This document shows, one piece after another, positions 36,081 through 47,039 of a stretch of 64,000 nucleotides of DNA (positions are counted from its first letter, which is position 1; each line of letters opens with the position of its first letter). Position numbers and translations under genes: made by a program. The notes below the pieces were generated by a model. The model was not told the DNA's origin. It did no database searches and was given only the letters and a program-made list of their open reading frames with translations. Source of the stretch: Tomocerus qinae (Eukaryota; Arthropoda; Collembola; Entomobryomorpha; Tomoceridae); the NCBI GenBank assembly GCA_020055645.1, contig CM034546.1, positions 104,925,812 to 104,989,811 on the forward strand, written 5' to 3'.

Positions 36081-36732
36081 CCGATAGTCACAATAAAATT
36101 CCAACACAAAAATATTGGCCCTTGGTCGTAATAAGCTGAAGTTTTAGAAAATTTTGTTTTTTTGATTTGGAATAACTAATTACATATACTACCGTTGTAT
36201 AGTGTCAATGCAACTGCAAGGAAAATGTCAACTTCCATGACATCCATGTCTATGACCAACGAAAATGGAATCATTGGAATCAACCCACCTAAACTTTTTA
36301 AGGGCTACTTATTCTCTTCCTAATCCTATCATCATCACCATTTGTGACGTCATATTAGAAGTCATAATTTTATGATAATAAATTTCTTTAACACAAGTGG
36401 CAGATTGAAAACGTACACATTCACATTTGAAATAAAAAATAGTTTACCATCTCATCCTGCTCTGAATATTTTCTATTTAAGAATGGACTTAGTTTTTCTA
36501 TTTAAGACGTAAGACATTTTTAACCTCCTATAGAGGTTTCCCACAATTGGTGACCGGTCACTAAATTAACATGAATAGGTATTGAAATGACTACAGTACC
36601 TGCCTGTGTTATCCTGGAATTGTGGGAAACGTCTATTAGCTTAAAACCATTTGCGAATTGAAAAAAATATAGTTTTATTATGAATAGCCAAATTTTAAAC
36701 TTTCCTGCGTATAAAATAAGGTCACGGCACGG
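36081..36732. other. Intergenic, nothing recognised
   Basis: AT-rich spacer without coding character between the Harbinger cluster and the small hAT-type element. Confidence 0.45.
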
Positions 36733-36875
36733 CAGGGCCGCAGCGAGGGGGGGGCACCGGGGCACGTGCCCCCCCCCCCGAAATCGAGAAAAATAAAGAA
36801 ATTTTTGTCTAAAGCGAAAATTAGCTAATTTTTTCTTGGTGCCCCTCCCGAAATTTTTTTCTGGCTGCGGCCCTG
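36733..36875. mobile_element. hAT-type MITE, 143 bp
   Basis: Inverted ends CAGGGCCGCAGC and GCTGCGGCCCTG, flanked by an exact 8-bp duplication CGGCACGG at 36725-36732 and 36876-36883. CAGGG ends with an 8-bp target site are typical of hAT MITEs. The interior has G8 and C12 runs, unusual in this AT-rich region. Confidence 0.85.
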
Positions 36876-36883
36876 CGGCACGG

Positions 36884-37237
36884 TGTATTAAATTGAAAGA
36901 AAGAGTATCAACTACCACGTCTCACAACAGTGACTTTCATAATTTTATCACCGCGCAAGCGTGTATGCATAAAACCAAGTTCTATCTGGATGGAATTTAG
37001 CATCTTCAGCAAATAAACCAAATTGTGTTGTTAATACATTTTGAAATAAACCATAGTAACTGGTGTAAAAAAGTAACGGAGCAAGGACAGGAATTTATAC
37101 TGATTAGTATACAATTATTCCCTGTCTGAATATTCAAAAAGGCTAAAGTACTGTACAAACATACAGAGACTGGTAACTGGGCCATAGGGATTATGCATGG
37201 CACTGTCTAAAAATAGAAAGCCAGTAAAATACAATCC
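36884..37237. other. Intergenic, nothing recognised
   Basis: Short AT-rich spacer between two inverted-repeat elements; no feature seen. Confidence 0.4.
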
Positions 37238-38340
37238 CACCCTGGGAGGAGTATAGAGAAAAGTGATATATATTATGCATATAACAAATATCACTGATTG
37301 CAGTCCTAGGGGACTCTAATAACTAGTATCTGACACTTTTTTGTGGAAAAAATTTTTCTGGGGGGCGTAATCCCCATCTGGGGCTATCTCAGTTCCCTTT
37401 GGAGGTAGGGCCTTGAAATTAGCATAGCATCTGTCTTAAAGGTAGTTTAGGTTATCTACTGAGTTTCATCACAAAATTCGCAATACTTTCTGAAATATTG
37501 CATTTTTAAGCCTAAATTTCGGCGTTTTATGACCTCATTTGACCGCCTATAACTTGCAAGATGGGATCGATATAAGACATTTTACATTTTTAAACCATGA
37601 AAGGCATGTATGTGCATCGATTTCAATTGGAACTAGAAAAAGAACAAGCCTACTTTAGGAGATATTGACTCTTAAAGTTTGGGTAGTAAAGGGTACAGAA
37701 ATTGAGGCGAAGCTTCACATGGTGTTGAACTCGAGTTGAAGATGCAGCAGAAAAAGAAATTGACAACGAAAGCATAATGGAGTAGAGTGATCAGCAACTG
37801 ATGTTTTCAAAAGAAATTCCATTATTTCACTCTTTGCGTTGCTAAACTTTGGTCACTTACTACAGCTTCGCCTCAATTTCTGTACCCTTTACTACCCAAA
37901 CTTTAAGAGTCAATATCTCCTAAAGTAGGCTTGTTCTTTTTCTAGTTCCAATTGAAATCGATGCACATACATGCCTTTCATGGTTTAAAAATGTAAAATG
38001 TCTTATATCGATCCCATCTTGCAAGTTATAGGCGGTCAAATGAGGTCATAAAACGCCGAAATTTAGGCTTAAAAATGCAATATTTCAGAAAGTATTGCGA
38101 ATTTTGTGATGAAACTCAGTAGATAACCTAAACTACCTTTAAGACAGATGCTATGCTAATTTCAAGGCCCTACCTCCAAAGGGAACTGAGATAGCCCCAG
38201 ATGGGGATTACGCCCCCCAGAAAAATTTTTTCCACAAAAAAGTGTCAGATACTAGTTATTAGAGTCCCCTAGGACTGCAATCAGTGATATTTGTTATATG
38301 CATAATATATATCACTTTTCTCTATACTCCTCCCAGGGTG
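37238..38340. mobile_element. Near-perfect hairpin: two 474-bp arms around a 155-bp loop
   Basis: 37238-37711 and 37867-38340 are inverse complements of equal length with essentially no difference that I can find by eye. Ends are CACCCTGGGAGGAG / CTCCTCCCAGGGTG; AATCC lies on both flanks, a possible 5-bp target duplication. The loop has no open frame. It is either a recently formed foldback transposon or a hairpin-RNA type locus: if transcribed from either strand it would give a ~474-bp duplex, a classic source of endogenous siRNA. Confidence 0.85.
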
Positions 38341-38354
38341 AATCCCAAGTACAC

Positions 38355-39070
38355 GGTATATGATTTTCGAATCAATCTATTGTCAGTTATCCGTGCACCA
38401 TTAAATGTTACGTGAAAGTTAATGTCTTGATCAAAACTCACACTCATTGACCATTATACAATTCTTCGAAATTCATGCACTGCATATAAACGACGACAGA
38501 ATGGTTTATCTGTATACTGCTGTAGGCCAAGCTGATGTAATGTTTATTGATATCAGTAGACCAAACAGCAATATTCGGAAAGAAAGTATAGTCTTTAATA
38601 TATTAATTGTAATGGTGTAATTAGTATTTACTATCCACCGGTGGTACTCAAACATTATGTACAAATCCTCCAAAACAATCACTGTTTATGATCTTCGAAT
38701 CAATCCATTGCATTGCCGGTTTTCTGTGTACTATTGAATGCCACGTAGAAGTCAATGTCTTGACCAAAACTCCAATTCGTTGACCGTTATACAATTCCTT
38801 CAAAATTCGCCCACTGGATATGAACGTTGACAGAATTCTTTATCACATGTCTGTATATTGCTGTTGGCAATGCGGAAGTAATGCTTATTGATAATAGCAG
38901 ATCCATCTGCAATATTTAGAATAAAAGTATTTATAATAGTCGTCAAAATATCAATGTGATAATGCATTCAGTATTTACTGTCCACGTGTATTCAAACATT
39001 AAGTACAATTCCTTCAATATTCACTCACGTGGTAGGATCCTCAACCCTGTCTCTTTTCGGTTATCTGTAC
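38355..39070. repeat. Diverged tandem repeat, about 330-bp unit, 2+ copies
   Basis: 38355-38680 and 38685-39013 run parallel with many substitutions: both contain 'cgaatcaat.cattg', 'gtcaatgtcttga.caaaact', 'cgttatacaatt', 'ctgtatat.gctgt', 'gtatttact.tccac' and 'caaacatta.gtacaa'. A third, shorter and more diverged copy may follow to about 39070. No coding frame is conserved between units, so it looks like an old satellite rather than duplicated exons. Confidence 0.7.
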
Positions 39071-39768
39071 ATTGTTGCAGGCGGTGTAAAAGTAATTTAA
39101 AAAACAAAAAGTCAAAAGAACCTTTTTCTTTTGACCCGATTCTTCAACATTCTCTCAAATTTCCAAAAAGTTGGTACTACTGATTAACCAACTCCTCAGG
39201 GTGATTTAAAAATAATTCAAAAACCAAAATACCACCAAAATACTACCAAAAAACCAAAAATGACCCAATTCTTCAACACTCACTCAAATTGCCAAAAAGT
39301 TGATGCTACTCAAGAACCAACGTCTCTCCTGAGGAAATCTCCCGCACTTCAATGCAAAGTGCCGACTTGTGACTTGTCTGTGTAATTGAACCCTCTCTAG
39401 AAATCCACAGTGCTGTGCTTGTTTGTTTATATGCCTCACTCCCCACCTAGCTCTGCTGTGCTTGTATGCATTATCTTGACTCCATTCACACATGCATTAC
39501 CCTCGCTCCGTAGTGCAGTGCTTGTTTGTGTGCATTGCATTGCTCCTGAGAATTCCGTTCGCACTAACAGACAGACACACAGACAGACAGACAGACAGAC
39601 ATACAGATTCGACACGTCTATAAAGCAACTCCGTTACTTAATAACGGTACGGTGGCCGAGAAATAACATTCATAATTTCATAACATCCGTACACACAAAC
39701 ATCCGCACACACAAACATCCGCACACACAAACATACAAACATTACAATGACGTTTATATTATAGAGTG
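39071..39768. other. Spacer with short simple repeats
   Basis: 39100-39300 has repeated 'aaaaaccaaaa' and 'caaaaagttg.tactac' words. A (ACAG)n microsatellite lies at about 39567-39606. A 16-bp repeat (ACATCCGCACACACAA, about 3 copies) lies at about 39683-39735. No gene supported. Confidence 0.6.
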
Positions 39769-39800
39769 ATTGGAGTATTATTATAAATTGGAGTATTATT
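39769..39800. repeat. Short second occurrence of the 18-bp minisatellite unit
   Basis: About 1.8 copies of ATTGGAGTATTATTATAA, identical to the array at 29571-29994, directly followed by AGCTCGCCTG, the end of the next element. This links the two loci. Confidence 0.9.
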
Positions 39801-40143
39801 AGCTCGCCTGATAAGGCAGCTTATAGAATCAGTCCGTCCGTGCGTCCGTTTACACGATAACTTTTGAAGACATTGATGGATTTCAACTAAACTTGGCAAA
39901 AACATTGCCTACGGACCTGTGACAAAGCCTATTGAAAATGAACCACATTGGTCCATAGGTTGCTGAACTGCCGCGCGCTCACTTTGTCTTCATTTTGATA
40001 GTCAAAATGAAAATATGGCATTAAAGGGACATCAGAAGTTCAATTGTGCTTCCAACGGATTGTTAGCATGAAAGTACAAAATATTAAATGCCGCTTCGAC
40101 CAAATTTAAGATTTAATAATAGAGTAAATAAAACCGGAAAGTA

Positions 40144-40921
40144 CTGTCGTAACTATTAGTTCTGACAGTGATTCAAATTCTAACTACATTTTTGCCACTC
40201 TCTGATTGGTCCAAATTTTTTGAAATTAGCCAATGAAATTGCAGATTTCATTTACATAAATCTATATGATTTCCAAAATGCATTTTAAGGGGTAGAATTT
40301 AATGAAGCAAATACCGTGAATAGCGAATATTATGCACTCATGATAAAGAAATGAATATTGGGATGAATACTAAATCCTAATCTCATTGCAACCTCATTCG
40401 CATGAACATAGTTGAGTAGTTGGAAGTATTTGTGAACTAAAACTTTGGATTGGAATAAGTCTTATTTATTATACATTATCAAATTATTTGGAATATTCAG
40501 TAAAATAAAACATTTTATGCCTTAAAACGTACTATCTTTCGTATCTCGGTTCTCTATTTACGAAGACTATACCTTCCAAATAATTTCTGACAATGTATAA
40601 CAAATAAAGACTTATTCCAAAGTTTTAATTCACAAATGTTTCCAACAACTCAACAATGTTCATGCGAATGAGGTTGCAATGAGATTCGGATTTAGCATTC
40701 ATCCCAATATTCATTTATTTATCATGAGTGCACAATGTTTGCTATTCACGGTATTTGCTTCATTAAATTCTACCCCTTAAAATGCAATTTGGAAATCATA
40801 TAGATTTATGTAAATGAAATCTGCAATTTCATTGGCTAATTTCAAAAAATTTGGACCAATCAGAGAGGGGCAAAAATGTAGTCAGAATTTGAATCACTGT
40901 CAGAACTAATGGTTACGACAG
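40144..40921. mobile_element. Nested foldback element with TA target, 778 bp
   Basis: Inverted ends CTGTCGTAAC and GTTACGACAG, flanked by TA at 40142-40143 and 40922-40923. Arms of about 350-390 bp fold back on each other and share 'ctgacagtgattcaaattct' and 'gcaaataccgtgaatagc' in inverse complement. The uninterrupted host sequence can be read in the sister copy near 52795 (GGAAAGTAACTATA), which confirms the insertion site and the TA. No coding capacity. Confidence 0.82.
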
Positions 40922-41019
40922 TACCTATTATAGGACGGAAATAAATCTATTTCGCATTTATATGCAAATTGATAGTCAAATTTACATTTTTCGAATTGCT
41001 TTCCATTATGATAGTCAAT

Positions 41020-41755
41020 ATTAACGGATTTTGATTTTATTTTGATTTTGATACTCAATATTAATCTATTTTAATTTTATGTTGATTTTAATAGTCAATA
41101 TTAATCTATTTTGAATTTCTGTTGAATTTCATAGCCAATATTAATTTATTTATTTTGATTTTCTGTTGATTTTAATAGTCAATAAGATCTATTTTGATTT
41201 TCTTATGATTTTAATAGTCAATATTAATCTATTTTGATTTTCTGTTGATTTTAATAGTCAATAAAATCTATTTAGATTTTCTTATGATTTTAATAGTCAA
41301 AATTAATCTATTTTGATTTTATGTTGATTTTAATAGTCAATATTAATCTATTTTAATTTTATATTGATTTTAATAGTCAATATCAATCTATTTTGATTTT
41401 CTGTTGAATTTCATAGTCAATATTAATCTATTTTGATTTTCTGTTGATTTTAATAGTCAATATTAATTTACTTTGATTTTCTGTTGATTTTTAAAGTCAA
41501 CATTAATCTACTTTGATTTTCTGTTGATTTTAACAGTCAATATTAACTTACTTCCATTTTCTGTTGATTTTTATAGTCAACATTAATCTACTTTGATTTT
41601 CTGTTGATTGTTATGGTCAATATTAATCTATTTTGATTTTCTGTTGATTTTAATAGTCAATATTATTCTATTTTGATTTTCTGTTGAATTTCATGGTCAA
41701 TGTTAATCTATTTTGATTTTCTGTTGATTTTGATAGTCAATATTAATCTACTAGC
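41020..41755. repeat. 40-bp minisatellite, about 18 copies
   Basis: The consensus unit is TATTAATCTATTTTGATTTT followed by CTGTTGATTTTAATAGTCAA, with frequent single-base variants. Related 40-bp units occur in both orientations at 52870-53515 inside the sister element. Confidence 0.92.
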
Positions 41756-41879
41756 TGGTTAGCCCGTCCTACGACAGGGCTCTGTTTCTAATAAAGCAAA
41801 TATGACTAATCCCAAACTCAAGGGCCCTGATATTTCATACCACAGTTTCCTATACAACCTCGGCCAATCCGTACCCATT

Positions 41880-42460
41880 CAGTAGTCTCACCTCCCTTCC
41901 CTTTCTTACAAAACATAATTGTTTCATCGACATGAAATCCCCAGCTCCCCACCCCCTCCCGAATAACAACTTTTTCACCGACATGTAACCTCCACATCCC
42001 CGCCCCTTCATTAATAACAATTGTTTCAACGACATGTAGTCTCCATCTCCCCGCCTCCTCCCAAATAACAACTTTTTCACCGCACCGACATGTAACCTCC
42101 ACCTCCCCGACTCTTCATTTATAACAATTGTTTCAACGACATGCAGTCTCCACCTTCCCACCCCCTCCCAAATAACAACGTTTTCACCGACATGCAATCT
42201 CCATCCACCTCCCCGCCCCTACCCAAATAACAATTGTTTCAGCGACATGAAATTTCTACCTCCCCACTCCTTCCCAAATAACAGTTTGTCACCGACATGT
42301 AGTCTCCACCTTCCCGCCCCTCCCAAAAACAACTTTTTCACCGAGATTGTAACCTCCACCTCCCCGCCTCTTCATTAATAACAATTGTTTCAACGACATG
42401 TAGTCTCCACCTCCCCGCCCCTCCCAAATAACAACTTTTTCATCGACATGTAGTCTCCAC
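41880..42460. repeat. Pyrimidine-rich minisatellite, about 50-bp unit, left block
   Basis: Units of about 48-57 bp alternate between two types: 'cccaaataacaactttttc' with 'accgacatgtaacctcc', and 'cattaataacaattgtttc' with 'aacgacatgtagtctcc', each followed by CCACCTCCCCGCCCC. The strand bias is extreme: almost no G on the top strand. Minus-strand open frames here are artefacts of the repeats. The P-like element interrupts a unit at 42460. Confidence 0.92.
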
Positions 42461-42679
42461 CAACGTGAATAGAAATCATGGCAACCCTTTTACCCTTTCC
42501 CCATACAACGTGAAGACAATAGAACATTTTGCCCTCTTTCTGCAGCCAGTTTGAAATCATTAGGACATCATCTAAGGGGAAAACTGGGTGCAGTAAGACT
42601 AGTCTTTGGTACACTGCAAATTCTCCAAGATTGAACTGAGGAAGTTAATTTAACACTGCGAATAATATTATTGAGTAGA

Positions 42680-43108
42680 ATGGCAAGTTGTGTGATCAGT
42701 TTCTGTCTGAACAATCAGCGAAACATCAAATGCAATGGCAAACCGCATGTCACCTTCCACAGGTTCCCTAAAAATGAAGTCATGAAAAGGAAATGGATAT
42801 CTATTTGCAAAATTACAAATAAGGAACCTCGTTACTTGTGTAATGCTAAGGTATGCTCGGAGCATTTTCTTCCAAAGGACTTATGGACGTACTATGAATT
42901 TAACGAAGCAAACCTACTCCAACACAAAAAATTCCGAGTTAGCTTTGAAATAAAAATTAGAATAGATTTAATAGCCATTTCTGCCTTTGTCATTTCAAAA
43001 TTCAAGGTAATCTATTTGAAACTTGAGGCAACGAGATCCCGCTGCCTAAATCCAGCCGAGTTAATTATCCTTAGACCTCCGGAAACAGTATTCTTAATGG
43101 AACCGTAG
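42680..43108 (+). pseudogene. THAP zinc-finger domain, truncated P-type transposase
   Basis: The first Met opens a clear THAP domain: Cys4 and Cys9 (MASCVISFC), conserved Pro30 and Trp39, then Cys59 and His62 in VCSEHF, completing the C2CH zinc site. THAP domains bind the ends of P elements. After residue ~75 the frame stays open to 142 codons, but the sequence no longer resembles a transposase. A splice donor-like AAGGTATGC at 42849 falls within the domain. Truncated by rearrangement; not expected to be active as a transposase. A right-end minus-strand copy starts near 45083. Confidence 0.75.
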
Positions 43109-43382
43109 ATTCCGTGCTTCGTATCTCTTAAATCCGGGACAATATCTGAACGTCCCCTCCCCTAATCAAGGGGGTCGTCTTGAACGAAATTCATGAAATT
43201 GTAAGCTTGGAAGCGTGAGATTCAAATACGAAAGCAAGTAATCAAATTGACTTCCTCACATGCCAAATAAATCCGAATGATCTGACCTGCTGTTTCAAAA
43301 TGGGTATGTCGCTGGCATTTCCTTATATTTTAATTGTCTTTCATCATGGTTAATATTGTCCTAATATTTTAGTGGTTGGTTG

Positions 43383-44568
43383 CAGTGTTCTATTTTAGCC
43401 GGCTGAAAATGATTTTGACCAGCCAGCCGGCTAAAACGGCTGAAATCAGTCAGGGAGTTAGCTCTTTCCCTGGCTCTTTTGTAGCCAGATTTAGCTCCTA
43501 AAAAAGGAGCTGGATCTAGCTCTTATGGCGCTAATATTGGCTTCTGGAGCCAGAACTGGCTCTTTTTACACAAAATTGTAGCTCCTAAGGCGCTGAAAGT
43601 AGCTCTTCTATCAAATTATTTCACCAAAACCTCCAGAGCCAAAAAAGCCAACGACCGATTTCATTCTAACCATCACCATTGGAAAGAGCGTGTCAAAATC
43701 TATCTTTTCACCGATGGACTTTTTGGTTCCTATAATAGAATGCATTCTACAACCAACTCTTTCAGATCACATCTCAGAAAAATTAAACAAAGGAGATTGG
43801 GCCGGACACGAAAGCTGTATCGTGTACGCAGCCGACAGTATAAATATGGTGTAGTACAAAATGCAGAAAACTATGCAATATGACGAATATTTTCTTAACG
43901 CAATTTAAAATAATTATATAAAACTAGAGGCCCAGTACTGTGTGACTCAAGTTACAATTTTCTCACAATATCAATAATAATGATTCGAATCGGTCGAGTA
44001 GTTTTGGAGTAGTTTCAACCTTGCTTTTCGACTTGGGAGGGGGGGGGTGTTGCCTGAGTAAAGGAGGTGGTATATCGAAAATCGGAAAGAATGAAGAATT
44101 ATAACAATCCTCTTTCTCATTAGGTTAACACTGTGGGTAGATAGATGCATGCTTTCTTTGCTAATTTTGTCAAATGTCGGGTAGCTTCACTACCAACCGT
44201 CCAGTTTCGGACGGAAAAGTAGTTTTAGTTTCCTTCGTGGGTTTCAAAAAACAGAGCCAATATTAGAGCTTAAGGAGCTAGAACTAGCTCCTTTTCTGGA
44301 GCCAAATCTGGCTATAAAAGAGCCAGGGAAAGAGCTAACTCCCTGACTGGAAATGGCTAGTGGCCAAAATGGCCAAAAATCATGGTTTTTAAAATTTTCC
44401 GCCAAATCAAGGATGATTTTCTCTGTTCACAGAGCCCCATTTGACTATTATTGGCCATTTCAGCCATTTAGGCCATTTCAGCCACTGGCTAACAAAGAAT
44501 TTTAACCAGCCGGCCGGCCATTTTAGCCAGCCATTTTAACCAACCAGCCGGCTGGTCATCGAACACTG
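43383..44568. mobile_element. Non-autonomous hAT element nested in the P-like element, 1186 bp
   Basis: Ends CAGTGTTCTA and TCGAACACTG, with an exact 8-bp duplication GTTGGTTG at 43375-43382 and 44569-44576. Subterminal inverted segments repeat 'agccggct', 'agagccagggaaagagct' and 'ggagctagaactagctcc'-like words on both sides, giving a complex fold. No transposase frame. Confidence 0.85.
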
Positions 44569-45332
44569 GTTGGTTGTACTTAAAAAATTTTTACTTTGTA
44601 TTTAGGTGGCCACTTTTCATATTTAAAGGAACTGTTGAGTGTTCGGGAAATCAGAATGATTGAATTTAAGCAGCAGGATTTCAATTCCTCCGTTTCCTCA
44701 AATCCCGTTTCCTCCAAGGTGCCACATAACGTATTATCCGTTTCCTCCAAACTTAATAAAATACCTTAACATTCTTTACCCCGTCACTATGTTTGCCTCT
44801 TTGCTGACCTAACCTAATAAAAATGTTACTTGTTATTTATGTTTATTTTTTATTAGATTGGGCCGGAAAATAGGCAAAAATAGTTACGGGAGGCAATAGA
44901 TATAATAATAGGTAATGTGACATTTTGGAGGAAACGGAGGAAATGAGATACCACTGCCTAAATTTAGCCAATGCAATGAGGATATTGATTTTAGTCATAG
45001 TACGTCCATAAGCTTGAAAGTCCTTTGGAAGAAAATGCTCCGAGCATACCTGTTGTTGTTGTTGTCCATATTGTTCAGACAGAAACTGATCACACAACTT
45101 GCCATTCTACTCAATAATATTATTCGCAGTGTTAAATTAACTTCCTCAGTTCAATCTTGGAGAATTTGCAGTGTACCAAAGACTAGTCTTACTGCACCCA
45201 GTTTTCCCCTTAGATGATGTCCTAATGATTTCAAACTGGCTGCAGAAAGAGGGCAAAATGTTCTATTGTCTTCACGTTGTATGGGGAAAGGGTAAAAGGG
45301 TTGCCATGATTTCTATTCACGTTGGTCTCCAC

Positions 45333-46590
45333 CTTCCCGCCCCTCCCAAATAACAACTTTTTCACCGAGATTGTAACCTCCAACTCGCAGCCTCTTCATT
45401 TAACAATTGTTTCAACGACATGCGGTCTCCACCTTCCCACCCCCTCCCAAATAACAACGTTTTCACCGACATGTAACCTCCATCCACCTCCCCGCCTCTA
45501 CCCAAATAACAATTGTTTCACCGATGGACGGGATAGTGTATGATTTCAGAAAGGTTGTAAAGCTTTCCTGTACATTAACTCATAAACTATTTTATTAACA
45601 ATAATACTACAGTGATTTACATAAATCAGTGATATTCAGTAGTTTTAGCAGTAATCAGTAACTGTCTTTGGAGTTCGTCTTACTTTCATCGTAGATCGCA
45701 GAGAACTGACTCAATTAATCATAATTTTGTGCTTAGGTACTAGATTTTAGGAATTAAACAAATATGTTGATACTAGCTATGGGAACATAAATATAAATAC
45801 TAAATATTCGCAGAACCAACCGACATGAAGTTTCTACCTCCCCGCTCCTTCCCAAATAAAAACTTCTCACTGACATGTAGACTCCTCCTCCCCGCCCCAT
45901 CCCAAATAACAATTTTTTCAACGACATGTAGTCTCCACCTTCCCGCCCCTCCCAAATAACAACTTTTTCACCGACATGTAACATCCACCTCCCCGCCTCT
46001 ACCCAAATAACAATTGTTTCACCGACATGAAGTTTCTACCTCCCCGCTCCTTCCCAAATAAAAACTTCTCACTGACATGTAGACTCCTCCTCCCCGCCCC
46101 ATCCCAAATAACAATTTTTTCAACGACATGTAGTCTCCACCTTCCCGCCCCTCCCAAATAACAACTTTTCCACCGAGATTGTAACCTCCAACTCCCCGCC
46201 TCTTCATTAATAACAATTGTTTCAACGACATGTAGTCTCCACCTCCCCGCCCCCTCCCAAATAACAACTTTTTCATCGACATGTAGTCTCCACTTTCCCG
46301 CCCCCTCCCAAATAACAACTTTTTCACCGAGATTGTAACCTCCACCTCCCCGCCTCTTCATTAATAACAATTGTTTCAGCGACATGTAGTCTCTCCACCT
46401 CCCCGCCCCCTCCCAAAAAACAACTTTTTCATCGACATGTAACCTCCTACCACTTTCCCGCCCCCTCCCAAATAACAATTTTGTTTCACCGACATGAAGT
46501 TTCTACCTCCACGCCCCTTTCCAAATAACAACTTCTCACAGACATTTAACCTCTACTTCCAAGCCGCTTCCGAAATAACAATTGTCTTCT
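45333..46590. repeat. Pyrimidine-rich minisatellite, right block
   Basis: Continues the same ~50-bp units in the same orientation as 41880-42460, consistent with one array split by the P-like insertion. 45540-45815 is an unrelated AT-rich interruption; the sequence then returns as a block in which about 200 bp (from 'gacatgaagtttctacctcc') is itself repeated at 45825 and 46026. The G-rich complementary strand gives long artefactual frames. Confidence 0.9.
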
Positions 46591-47039
46591 CCGGAGAAAG
46601 AAGGGCCCTTGGATTTTGATGCCCGTGACAACAAAATATGAAAAGTCATGGGTGTTTACAAAAATTGCGCAGACGAAATATTTGTTACTGCAAGCTCAAA
46701 GTGTTATTACTGATTTCGGTTAATTTTTGTATTACCAATGCAGTTATGGTTCAGATTCAGACGGATATAAAAGTTTCTAGTTAGTAGGTTTGAAAACTAC
46801 AAATAGGTAGAATTAGACAGCAAAATTTAGATCTAACAAAAAATGATCGAAGGATAAGCGAAATAAACTTTGGAGTGGCATATCGACGGCAGGCTAAATA
46901 TTATAGAGGTTAAATACAGGGAGGGTGCTAATTTTCTCACGCTCAAATCTTACCCCCACCGAATGACCTCCTAAGTAGGACCCCCCGCCACCTAGGTCGA
47001 AATGCAGTTAGGTGTTACGCAATTTCGCATTTTGGTCTG
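46591..47039. other. Intergenic, nothing recognised
   Basis: AT-rich, with a C-rich patch at 46950-46995. No gene supported. Confidence 0.4.

Larger units (their letters stand above)
39801..41800. mobile_element. AGCTCGCCTG-family element with internal 40-bp repeats, copy 1
   Basis: Starts AGCTCGCCTGATAAGGCAGC, then a CCGTCCGTGCGTCCG run, an ~340-bp conserved region shared with 52413-53944 (including 'gataacttttgaagacattg', 'gcgcgctcactttgtcttc' and 'aataaaaccggaaagta'), a nested element (40144-40921), 'aggacggaaataaatctatt', and a 40-bp tandem array. It ends with a CTAGCTGGTT...AGGGCT hairpin module at 41753-41800 like that at 29995. No protein frame. Superfamily unknown; the terminal hairpin hints at a Helitron-like element. 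Confidence 0.6.
42461..45324. mobile_element. P-like (THAP) transposon remnant, 2.86 kb, interrupted by a hAT element
   Basis: About 250-bp inverted repeats (42461-42714 and 45072-45324) begin CAACGTGAATAGAAATC and are nearly perfect. Each is flanked by GTCTCCAC (42453-42460, 45325-45332), an 8-bp duplication as made by the P superfamily. The flanking minisatellite also contains this word in each unit, so the TSD is not fully independent evidence. The left arm runs into the start of a THAP-domain gene, the DNA-binding domain of P transposases. The right arm holds an inverted, internally deleted copy of the same start (VCSEHFLPKDF on the minus strand). The transposase body is missing and a 1.19-kb hAT element sits in the middle. 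Confidence 0.78.

Noticed and set aside
41753..41800. tRNA-like gene around the GC-rich hairpin
   Set aside because: No A-box/B-box or cloverleaf can be drawn; the hairpin belongs to a repeated terminal module.
41818..46478. Several 70-160 codon minus-strand frames rich in Gly/Glu/Val/Trp
   Set aside because: All fall in the ~50-bp pyrimidine minisatellite. The same peptide words repeat with the array, frames shift between units, and no start or splice context supports them.
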